Source: CAYFHQ01 sp964342805
GTDB lineage: Bacteria > Bacillota > Clostridia > Peptostreptococcales > Acidaminobacteraceae
NCBI GenBank assembly: GCA_964342805.1
Contig: CAYFHQ010000110.1
Span: 1 to 12,240 of the forward strand
Length of the DNA: 12,240 bases
Direction: 5' to 3'
The notes beneath the pieces were generated by a model, which worked only from the letters and a program-made list of their open reading frames with translations, made no database searches and was not told where the DNA came from. Below, piece after piece: positions 1 through 5,672 of this stretch (position 1 is the stretch's first letter; each line of letters opens with the position of its first letter). Position numbers and translations under genes: made by a program.

Positions 1-578
1 GAGGCTTCCGCTCCACCACTGAACATGAGGTCAGCGTCGCCACGGGCAATATACTCAAATGCATCACCAATTGCATTGGTAGCAGACGCACACGCCGTAA
101 CCACTGTTGTGTTAGGGCCTTTAGCACCTGTGCTCATGGACACCATACCTGAAGCCATGTTACCAATCATCATTGGGATAAGGAATGGACTCACTCGACC
201 AGGACCCTTAGCCAAGAGCTTGGCGTGCTCCTTTTCCAGTGTACCCAGACCACCAATACCAGACCCTAGGATAACGCCAAAACGTTCCATGTCTGTTTGT
301 TCTTTATCGATACCAGAATCGTCAAACGCCATTTGTGCCGCTGCCACAGCAAACTGTGTAAAGCGGTCCATCCGACGTGCTTCTTTCTTGTTCATGTATG
401 CTGCAGGATCGAAATCCTTTACTTCTGCAGCGATTTGTGTTGTGAGTTCGCTGGCATCAAAGCCTTCTACAGGACCGATACCACATTTTCCTTCACGTAG
501 GGCGTTCCAGTATGCATCCTTGCCAATACCAATTGGGGTAATGGCGCCGATACCCGTAATCACGACCCGTCTACTCAT
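1..578 (-). CDS. fabF: 3-oxoacyl-ACP synthase II (KAS II), 3'-truncated by window edge
   Basis: This enzyme condenses malonyl-ACP with a growing acyl-ACP in each elongation round of type II fatty-acid synthesis, in the cytosol. The visible part is the N-terminal 192 codons; the gene runs out at base 1, and a full-length FabF has about 410 residues. It begins MSRRVVITGIGAITP, the classic KAS II start. The nucleophile Cys is in TACAS at residue 163, the same number as in E. coli FabF. The His-His pair of the active site lies beyond the window. The ATG at 578-576 has an AGGAGG ribosome binding site six bases upstream (585-590). It is the last visible gene of the fapR operon, 146 bp after acpP, and a pair of hairpins fills that gap. 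KAS I (FabB) is an alternative name, but the Bacillota context favours FabF. Confidence 0.95.
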   Translation of the reverse strand, partial: MSRRVVITGIGAITPIGIGKDAYWNALREGKCGIGPVEGFDASELTTQIAAEVKDFDPAAYMNKKEARRMDRFTQFAVAAAQMAFDDSGIDKEQTDMERFGVILGSGIGGLGTLEKEHAKLLAKGPGRVSPFLIPMMIGNMASGMVSMSTGAKGPNTTVVTACASATNAIGDAFEYIARGDADLMFSGGAEA

Positions 579-591
579 GACTTCCTCCTAC

Positions 592-653
592 CCTTTGCCC
601 ATGTGCAAAGGTCTGGTTCTAGTGTAAGGGTCAGCTCTCACTGAAAGCTGACC
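592..653 (-). other. Two perfect hairpins between acpP and fabF
   Basis: Two inverted repeats lie in the 146-bp gap. One has 8-bp arms GGTCAGCT / AGCTGACC (629-636 and 646-653) around a 9-nt loop. The other has 7-bp arms CCTTTGC / GCAAAGG (592-598 and 605-611) around a 6-nt loop, and in the transcript it ends one base before the TAGGAGG stretch that contains the fabF ribosome binding site. Neither is followed by a U-run on the minus strand, so they do not look like intrinsic terminators. Inference: they may stabilise or process the very abundant acpP message, or limit fabF translation. Confidence 0.5.
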
Positions 654-724
654 ACAAGGTTTTCATATTGCATTCTGCTGTGTATCATACAGTGGGCCAC
701 ATGGGCTACACAGCGGATAAATTC

Positions 725-952
725 TTACTTGTTTGCTTCGATGTAGTCACAGATGTCGCCGATGTTCTTGAACTTTTCAGCGTCAGAATCAGGAATTTCT
801 ACGTCAAACTCGTCTTCGAATGCCATGATAATTTCAACAGCGTCTAGGGAGTCTGCTTCCAGATCGTTCATTAGAGACGTAGTACGCTCAATCTTCACAT
901 CTTCTTCAACACCTAGCTGGTCACGTACGATTTCTACAACCTTCTCAAACAT
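725..952 (-). CDS. acpP: Acyl carrier protein
   Basis: This small acidic protein carries the growing acyl chain on a 4'-phosphopantetheine arm and hands it to FabD, FabG, FabF and PlsX. It has 75 residues from the chosen start, normal for the family. The attachment motif DSL is present, with Ser35 as the modified residue (EADSLDAVE). The C-terminal half is the usual acidic helix region (FEDEFDVEIPD). The frame stays open upstream for 44 codons, but the ATG at 952-950 fits best: MFEKV is a normal ACP start and GGTG (959-962) sits six bases upstream. ATG at 964 gives a four-residue extension with AAAGG before it and cannot be excluded. It follows fabG after 188 bp, the largest gap in the operon, which leaves room for its own promoter. 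Confidence 0.95.
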   Translation of the reverse strand: MFEKVVEIVRDQLGVEEDVKIERTTSLMNDLEADSLDAVEIIMAFEDEFDVEIPDSDAEKFKNIGDICDYIEANK

Positions 953-998
953 AATTTTCACCATTAAACCTTTCATTTTCGTTTGTTTTCGTTTTTGG

Positions 999-1010
999 GG
1001 TCTTTCGACC
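999..1010 (-). other. Small GNRA-type hairpin in acpP leader
   Basis: Read on the minus strand this is GGTC-GAAA-GACC, a four-base-pair stem closed by a GAAA tetraloop about 47 bases upstream of the acpP start. GNRA tetraloops are unusually stable in RNA. It stands in otherwise A-rich sequence that looks unstructured. No function is claimed. Confidence 0.35.
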
Positions 1011-1026
1011 TTTTGGTATACTGCAT

Positions 1027-1091
1027 CTGACAAATATAGCATATAATGGTTTGTCAGTGCCATACCAGGCCGCTGTGTGTACACACGGCGG
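1027..1091 (-). promoter_or_regulatory. Inverted repeats in the fabG-acpP gap, possible acpP promoter/operator
   Basis: Two dyads lie here. The first is a nearly perfect 22-bp palindrome at 1070-1091: CCGC, one mismatch, then the self-complementary GTGTGTACACAC, one mismatch, GCGG. The second has 8-bp arms CTGACAAA / TTTGTCAG (1027-1034 and 1050-1057) around 15 AT-rich bases. On the minus strand that centre contains TGCTATATT, which resembles an extended -10 element. No good -35 was found at the right spacing. Neither dyad has a U-run, so neither is a standard terminator. Neither resembles the FapR operator found upstream of fapR. The promoter and operator roles are inference. Confidence 0.35.
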
Positions 1092-1140
1092 GATCTAGTA
1101 TAAATTTGTAATAGACTATTTATCTGAAAACGTAACCAAG

Positions 1141-1884
1141 TTACATTAACATGCCACCATCAACTTGTAGAACTTGACCGGTAATGTACTGCGACAGGTC
1201 AGAACTCAAGAACACTACTGCATTGGCAATATCTTCTGGGCTACCCATACGGCCCAGGGGAATGGACTTGGCGTAAGACTCTTTCACCTCGTCTGACAGG
1301 ACGTCAGTCATGTCTGACTGGATGAATCCTGGTGCAACTGCATTCACAGTAATACCACGGCTGGAGAACTCTCTTGCCAAGGACTTGGTAAAGCCAATAA
1401 CTCCAGACTTTGACGCTGCATAATTGGACTGACCAGCGTTACCCATGATCCCAACAACAGAAGTAATATTTACAATGCGTCCAGCTTTTTTCTTCAGCAT
1501 GTGCTTACCGATAATTTTGGAGCAAAGGAAGGTCCCCTTCAAGTTGGTGTCAATTACTGCGTCCCAGTCGTCTTCCTTCATACGAAGGATCAGGGTGTCA
1601 CGGGTAATTCCAGCATTGTTCACTAGAATATCCACTTGACCAAAGGCGTCCGTTGCTTCTTTCAAAAGACGTTCAACGTCCTCTGACTTTGCAACATTAC
1701 ACTGAACAGCAAGGCCTTTTACACCTAGCTTTTCAGCTTCTGCTACAACTTCCTGTGCTTGGTCAGCACTTCGGTTATAGTTGATTACAACATTGGCACC
1801 TGCTTGGGCATATGCCATGGCAATGGCTCGGCCAATGCCCCGTCCGCCACCTGTGATGACAGCAGTTTTTCCTGTTAATTGCAT
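1141..1884 (-). CDS. fabG: 3-oxoacyl-ACP reductase
   Basis: This NADPH-dependent short-chain dehydrogenase reduces 3-oxoacyl-ACP to (R)-3-hydroxyacyl-ACP, the first reduction of each cycle. Its 247 residues are the normal length. The cofactor motif TGGGRGIG is at residues 11-18 and NNAG at 89-92. The catalytic tetrad is visible as Asn114, Ser142, Tyr155 and Lys159 (YAASK). The C-terminal end VDGGMLM is typical of FabG. The ATG at 1884 is one base after the fabD stop, with GGAGG six bases upstream inside the fabD end, so translation is probably coupled. Many SDR enzymes share these motifs, but position between fabD and acpP makes FabG nearly certain. Confidence 0.96.
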   Translation of the reverse strand: MQLTGKTAVITGGGRGIGRAIAMAYAQAGANVVINYNRSADQAQEVVAEAEKLGVKGLAVQCNVAKSEDVERLLKEATDAFGQVDILVNNAGITRDTLILRMKEDDWDAVIDTNLKGTFLCSKIIGKHMLKKKAGRIVNITSVVGIMGNAGQSNYAASKSGVIGFTKSLAREFSSRGITVNAVAPGFIQSDMTDVLSDEVKESYAKSIPLGRMGSPEDIANAVVFLSSDLSQYITGQVLQVDGGMLM

Positions 1885-1885
1885 A

Positions 1886-2821
1886 TTATCCCTCCAGCTT
1901 AGCCAGTGTCTTGTCTAGAGACGCTGCGTCTTCTACATTCAGAATGGTAACTTCCTTGCTAATTCGCTTGAGGAACTTACCCAGTGCCTTGCCAGGACCT
2001 ACCTCAATGAAGGTATCAAAACCACCATCGATCAGGCGCTGTACGGACTCTTCCCACCGAACAGGGTTGCTGACCTGCTGGATCAGTAGGTCTTTAACTG
2101 CTTGTTCTCCAGGAACGAAGTCAGCAGTTACATTGGCTACTACTGGCAGGACCATCTCTTTAAAGTCCACCTTGTCCAGTTCACCTTTCAACTTTTCACC
2201 GGCACCGATCAGCATGGATGTATGGAAGGGAGCTGACACAGGAAGCATAACTGCCTTCTTAGCGCCCAGTTCCTTACACACTTCAACAGCCTCTTCCACA
2301 GCCTTGACTTCTCCAGCGATTACCAACTGCTTTGGACAGTTGAAGTTTGCTGGTTCAACAACGCCAACACTGGAAGCCTTCGCACAAGCTTCGATTACCT
2401 TGTCGTTGTCTAGGCCAAGGATTGCTGCCATGCCACCTACACCAATGGGTACTTCTTCTTGCATGTATTGACCACGCTTTTGTACAACTTTTACCGCTTG
2501 TTCAAAAGGCATTGCACCTGCAGCTACAAGTGCTGTATATTCACCCAGACTCAGTCCAGCGACCGCTTCTGGATTCACACCTTTTTCTTTTAAAACTTGG
2601 TACATGGCATAACTTGCTGTCAAGATGGACGGCTGTGTATTTTCCGTCTTCTTTAGCTCTTCAGCTGAGCTGTCGAAGCAAAGTGCTTCCATGTCATATC
2701 CCATTGCAGCTGTTGCTTTTTCGAAAACAGCTTTTGCAGTTGGATAGGCATTTGCCAGTTCCTGACCCATACCCACGTATTGTGCCCCTTGTCCAGGGAA
2801 TACCACTGCGATCTTACCCAT
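1886..2821 (-). CDS. fabD: Malonyl-CoA:ACP transacylase
   Basis: This enzyme moves malonyl from CoA to acyl carrier protein and so supplies the extender unit for FabH and FabF. The 311 residues are the normal size. The oxyanion-hole motif GQGAQ is at residues 10-14, the nucleophile Ser91 in GLSLGEY, the substrate-binding Arg116, and the catalytic His200 in SAPFHTS. One detail differs from the textbook motif: GHSxGE reads GLSLGE here, with Leu in place of the His before the serine. I recall this form from clostridial relatives, so it need not mean loss of activity. The ATG at 2821 is preceded by AAGGAGG, which overlaps the fabH stop codon. No enoyl reductase gene lies between fabH and fabD. 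Confidence 0.96.
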   Translation of the reverse strand: MGKIAVVFPGQGAQYVGMGQELANAYPTAKAVFEKATAAMGYDMEALCFDSSAEELKKTENTQPSILTASYAMYQVLKEKGVNPEAVAGLSLGEYTALVAAGAMPFEQAVKVVQKRGQYMQEEVPIGVGGMAAILGLDNDKVIEACAKASSVGVVEPANFNCPKQLVIAGEVKAVEEAVEVCKELGAKKAVMLPVSAPFHTSMLIGAGEKLKGELDKVDFKEMVLPVVANVTADFVPGEQAVKDLLIQQVSNPVRWEESVQRLIDGGFDTFIEVGPGKALGKFLKRISKEVTILNVEDAASLDKTLAKLEG

Positions 2822-2831
2822 GATGTCCTCC

Positions 2832-3824
2832 TTACCAGTTGATCACGCAAGAGCCCCAAGTGAGGCCGCCACCGAAACCAACCAATACGATATTGTCACC
2901 TTCGTTGATTTTGCCGTTTCGAACCGCTTCATCCAGCGCAACTGGAATCGAAGCTGCAGACATGTTGCCAAATCGGTTCAAATTCACTTGTACCTTGTCC
3001 AGGGGCAGTTTCAGGCGCTTTGCAGCCGCTGAAATAATCCGAAGATTTGCCTGGTGGGGAACAAGGAATGATATATCGTCTAGCGTGAGTCCAGCTTGGT
3101 CTACTGCCCTAGCGGAAGACCCGCCCATGGCACGTACTGCAAACTTAAAGACTTCGCTTCCTTCCATTCTTACATAGTGGAGACGTTCTTCTACAGACTG
3201 GATGGTTGCTGGTTTACGCGAACCACCTGCAGGTTGTAGGAGGAACTTACCGCCAGTGCCATCAGCACCCAGCTCCATGGCAAGGATCCCTTTTCCGTCT
3301 TCAACAGGTCCCAGTACAACTGCACCTGCACCGTCACCAAAGAGTACACATGTGTTTCGATCTTTATAGTCAAGAATTCGAGACATGGTCTCTGCTCCGA
3401 TGACCAATACATTGTTGTAAGCGCCAGTAGCAATGAACTGCTTGGCTACATTGACACCATATAGGAAACCAGAACATGCAGCGGACAAATCAAATGCTGC
3501 GGCGTTCTTCGCACCGATTAGGTCTTGTACAAGGCATGCTGTAGATGGAAAGGCATGGTCTGGTGTGATCGTTCCAACAATGATCAAGTCCAGGTCTTCA
3601 GCCGTAATTCCAGCTGCCTCCATGGCGCGTTTTGCAGCTTCTGCAGATAAATCCGAAGTCGCCTGCTCTTCATGGGCCACATGACGGGTTTCGATCCCTG
3701 TACGGCTAACAATCCACTCATTGGAGGTGTCCACCATTTTCTCGAAATCAAAGTTCGTCAGAACCTTTTCTGGCAAGTAGCTACCTGTTCCTAATATTCC
3801 TACGCTTCTGAGTCCCTGTTGCAC
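2832..3824 (-). CDS. fabH: 3-oxoacyl-ACP synthase III (KAS III)
   Basis: FabH starts fatty-acid chains by condensing an acyl-CoA primer (acetyl-CoA or a branched one) with malonyl-ACP. The catalytic triad is complete: Cys in SAACSGF, His in VPHQAN and Asn in NRFGNMS, at residues 117, 257 and 287 from the GTG start chosen here. The N-terminus SVGILGTGSYLPEKVLTN and the C-terminus GFGGGLTWGS are family hallmarks. Two starts are possible. TTG at 3833 directly abuts the GGAG ribosome binding site with no spacer. GTG at 3824 has a nine-base spacer and gives 330 residues, so I prefer it. The GGAG overlaps the plsX stop codon. Primer preference (straight or branched) cannot be read from the sequence alone. 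Confidence 0.95.
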   Translation of the reverse strand: MQQGLRSVGILGTGSYLPEKVLTNFDFEKMVDTSNEWIVSRTGIETRHVAHEEQATSDLSAEAAKRAMEAAGITAEDLDLIIVGTITPDHAFPSTACLVQDLIGAKNAAAFDLSAACSGFLYGVNVAKQFIATGAYNNVLVIGAETMSRILDYKDRNTCVLFGDGAGAVVLGPVEDGKGILAMELGADGTGGKFLLQPAGGSRKPATIQSVEERLHYVRMEGSEVFKFAVRAMGGSSARAVDQAGLTLDDISFLVPHQANLRIISAAAKRLKLPLDKVQVNLNRFGNMSAASIPVALDEAVRNGKINEGDNIVLVGFGGGLTWGSCVINW

Positions 3825-3833
3825 TATGCTCAA

Positions 3834-3837
3834 CTCC
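3834..3837 (-). promoter_or_regulatory. fabH ribosome binding site that decides its start
   Basis: GGAG overlaps the plsX stop codon as TAGGAG. It touches the in-frame TTG at 3833-3831, too close to serve it, but stands nine bases before the in-frame GTG at 3824-3822. This favours GTG as the start of fabH. Confidence 0.6.
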
Positions 3838-4826
3838 TATTCTTCTTGAATAGCCTCCGCAATCCGGTCAACGACATTGGACGTTGCACAAATATGTGCA
3901 TATCGAATGGCACTGCTGATTGCCTTGGCGTCAGAGCTGCCGTGTGCCTTGACAACGAGTCCTCGGACTCCCAGTAGAGGGGCGCCACCGTACTCACGGT
4001 AGTCCATGCTCTTCTTAAAGTCGTCCATACCCTTCTTAACAATTGCACCTGCTATCAGGCGAATTGGATTTGCTGTCAGAATGTTTTTAATCCGACTACC
4101 AAAGCTCTTTGCAAGTCCTTCTGACAATTTGAGAATTACATTGCCGGTAAATCCGTCACACACGATCACGTCAGCTGAGCCGTATGGGATTTCCCGAGCT
4201 TCCAAATTGCCAATGAAGTTCAAGTCTGACTCTTTGAGCAAATCATAAGCGTCAATCACTAGGCTGTTGCCCTTACCTTCCTCATGGCCAATGTTGACCA
4301 AACCAACTTTCGGTTCCGGTACATCAAACGCAAACGTTGCATAGATGCTGCCCATGATTCCAAATTCTTTTAGATTCCTTGGCTTACATTCTGCATTGGC
4401 ACCTGCGTCCACCAGTAGAGAAATCTTTTTCTCAGTTGGATAAACAGAAGCCAGTGCTGGACGGTCCACCCCAGGAATCCGACCCACCTTCAGTAGACCA
4501 CCGGCTAAAAGTGCACCAGTGTTTCCTGCTGAAAGGAAGCCGTCAATTTCTTTCTTTCGAAGAAGACTCAACCCCACAACCATGGAGGAATCTTTCTTTC
4601 TTTTAATGGCTTTTACAGGCTTGTCTTCCCCTGTAATCACCTCAGTAGTATGAAGCACTTCCACTCGGGAGGTGTCATAATCATATTTCTTTAGTTCTGA
4701 CTCAATTGCTTCTTGGTCACCGATTAGGAGTAGGCTTGCATCCATTTCCTTTAATGAAGCAATGGCTCCCCTAACCGTTTCCACTGGAGCATGATCGCCA
4801 CCCATGGCGTCGATTGCTATCCGCAT
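3837..4826 (-). CDS. plsX: Phosphate acyltransferase (acyl-ACP:phosphate)
   Basis: PlsX converts acyl-ACP and phosphate into acyl-phosphate, the donor that PlsY uses to make lysophosphatidic acid. It therefore links fatty-acid synthesis to phospholipid synthesis and works as a peripheral membrane protein. The start MRIAIDAMGGDHAP is a PlsX signature, and GFTGNVILK and the segment YGGAPLLGVRG are also family-typical. The 329 residues are the usual length. The ATG at 4826 has GGAGG five bases upstream, and that ribosome binding site overlaps the fapR stop (TAGGAGG), so the two genes are probably translationally coupled. The order fapR-plsX is conserved in Bacillota. No oddity seen. Confidence 0.97.
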   Translation of the reverse strand: MRIAIDAMGGDHAPVETVRGAIASLKEMDASLLLIGDQEAIESELKKYDYDTSRVEVLHTTEVITGEDKPVKAIKRKKDSSMVVGLSLLRKKEIDGFLSAGNTGALLAGGLLKVGRIPGVDRPALASVYPTEKKISLLVDAGANAECKPRNLKEFGIMGSIYATFAFDVPEPKVGLVNIGHEEGKGNSLVIDAYDLLKESDLNFIGNLEAREIPYGSADVIVCDGFTGNVILKLSEGLAKSFGSRIKNILTANPIRLIAGAIVKKGMDDFKKSMDYREYGGAPLLGVRGLVVKAHGSSDAKAISSAIRYAHICATSNVVDRIAEAIQEE

Positions 4827-4835
4827 GTTTTCCTC

Positions 4836-5402
4836 CTACTGACTGTCAACATTTAAAGCAGTCATAATAAACTTTGAACGGAATACCTGATCTGAATTGA
4901 CGTTGATCCGAACGTGTACAAAGTACTCACTGCCCCGCACCCGTGTTAACTCTGCTTTCGCAATGAGTTTTTCACCAGATTGGACAGGAACCCTATACTT
5001 CATGTTGGCTACGCCTGTGATCGCAACGTTGGCATCGATAACGGCCATGGCCAAGGACTCTGCCATCGCAAAGATGTAATGTCCCTTTACCACTTTGGTT
5101 CTTTCAAAAGCCAGCGTTTCATCCGTTTGTAGGATGGAAATGGCACGCTTGTTCAACTCAAGATCAATGAGTTCACCCACGATCTCGCTTTGACCCAGTG
5201 TACGCACTTTGTCATAGTTATTCGTAGCAACAGACTTAACCCGTTCCCGAAGTTCCGGGATGTTTAACGAGAGACGATCCAACCGGACGGTTTGAATGCT
5301 GACGCCAAATCGCTCTGACAACTCTTCATCAGTCAGAAATGGATCAGAATCCAACAATTCCAGTAGTGCCTCGTGTCGCTCTTTCTTCTTGAGCTTCGCC
5401 AT
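4836..5402 (-). CDS. fapR: Transcriptional repressor of fatty-acid and phospholipid genes
   Basis: FapR represses lipid-synthesis genes and lets go of DNA when it binds malonyl-CoA, so the operon is switched on when precursor is plentiful. From MAKLKKKERH the protein has 188 residues, the same length as B. subtilis FapR as I recall it. Residues about 20-50 form the helix-turn-helix part (DEELSERFGVSIQTVRLDR). Residues about 100-185 form the hot-dog effector domain (GHYIFAMAESLAMAVID). The frame also allows a GTG at 5438, but that would lie inside the operator. ATG at 5402 has GGAG seven bases upstream and matches the family start. Two FapR operators stand in front of the gene, so it should repress itself and the six genes behind it. 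Confidence 0.96.
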   Translation of the reverse strand: MAKLKKKERHEALLELLDSDPFLTDEELSERFGVSIQTVRLDRLSLNIPELRERVKSVATNNYDKVRTLGQSEIVGELIDLELNKRAISILQTDETLAFERTKVVKGHYIFAMAESLAMAVIDANVAITGVANMKYRVPVQSGEKLIAKAELTRVRGSEYFVHVRINVNSDQVFRSKFIMTALNVDSQ

Positions 5403-5418
5403 AATATCACTCCAAGTC

Positions 5419-5428
5419 TTAGTACTAA
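5419..5428 (-). promoter_or_regulatory. Perfect palindrome beside FapR operator 1
   Basis: TTAGTACTAA is a perfect 10-bp palindrome made of the two outer parts of the FapR consensus without its centre. It lies three bases from operator 1 and about ten bases upstream of the fapR ribosome binding site. It may be an accessory contact or a degenerate site; with the centre missing it is not a standard operator. Confidence 0.35.
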
Positions 5429-5431
5429 TTT

Positions 5432-5448
5432 TTAGCACCTGCTACTAA
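5432..5448 (-). promoter_or_regulatory. FapR operator 1
   Basis: The 17-bp sequence TTAGCACCTGCTACTAA matches the known FapR consensus TTAGTACCTRNTACTAA at all but one base (C for T at position 5). It begins six bases after the -10 box of the proximal promoter, so it covers the expected transcription start. Repressor bound here would block initiation, the arrangement known for FapR-regulated genes. Confidence 0.88.
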
Positions 5449-5453
5449 TACAG

Positions 5454-5482
5454 AGTATAAATTAAGTCCATGGTCCCGTCAA
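5454..5482 (-). promoter_or_regulatory. Proximal fapR operon promoter
   Basis: TTGACG (5477-5482) and TATACT (5454-5459) are separated by exactly 17 bases, a good sigma-A promoter. The expected start of transcription near 5447 falls within FapR operator 1. It would drive fapR-plsX-fabH-fabD-fabG and probably acpP and fabF. Confidence 0.75.
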
Positions 5483-5513
5483 TAGATTTGACTGAAATTT
5501 TTATGACTTTATT

Positions 5514-5530
5514 TTAGCACCACGTACTAA
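5514..5530 (-). promoter_or_regulatory. FapR operator 2
   Basis: The 17-bp sequence TTAGCACCACGTACTAA (plus strand) keeps both outer parts of the FapR consensus. Its start TTAGCACC is identical to operator 1 and its end TACTAA is conserved. Its centre lies 82 bp from the centre of operator 1, about eight helical turns. It sits downstream of the -10 of the distal promoter, where bound repressor could act as a roadblock or pair with operator 1. Confidence 0.8.
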
Positions 5531-5550
5531 TAGCAGTTCCATTAACTACT

Positions 5551-5559
5551 ATTATAACA
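5551..5559 (-). promoter_or_regulatory. Possible distal fapR operon promoter (extended -10)
   Basis: The minus strand reads TGTTATAAT, an extended -10 with a perfect TATAAT hexamer. No good -35 stands at 16-18 bases, which extended -10 promoters can tolerate. Transcription would start near 5544 and run through both FapR operators. Confidence 0.45.
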
Positions 5560-5602
5560 TACTAAAACGACGAAAACCTCTATTTTCAATGGGTCAAAGA
5601 GA

Positions 5603-5640
5603 AAAACCACCGGTCGTCCCCTGGGACAACCGGTGGTTTT
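5603..5640 (-). terminator. Intrinsic terminator of the secreted-protein operon
   Basis: A 12-bp perfect stem AAAACCACCGGT / ACCGGTGGTTTT is extended by one mismatch and GTCCC / GGGAC. In the minus-strand transcript the hairpin is followed by a short U-rich stretch. It begins 32 bases after the stop of the large secreted protein and isolates that operon from the fapR promoters. Confidence 0.88.
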
Positions 5641-5672
5641 CATTCAAGTGTCTTATGACCTGATCTTAAGAA

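Noticed and set aside
25..627. Plus-strand frame of 200 codons
   Set aside because: It is antisense to fabF, whose protein is clearly recognisable, and its translation is rich in Ser, Pro and Ile without any family likeness.
953..1084. N-terminal extension of acpP by 44 codons
   Set aside because: It runs through two inverted repeats, has no good ribosome binding site and is not seen in acyl carrier proteins.
1886..2821. FabD inactive because GHSxGE reads GLSLGE
   Set aside because: Ser91, Arg116, His200 and the GQGAQ loop are intact, and I recall the Leu form from clostridial relatives.
5403..5438. Longer fapR start at GTG 5438
   Set aside because: It begins within FapR operator 1, near the predicted transcription start, and adds 12 residues that FapR proteins lack.
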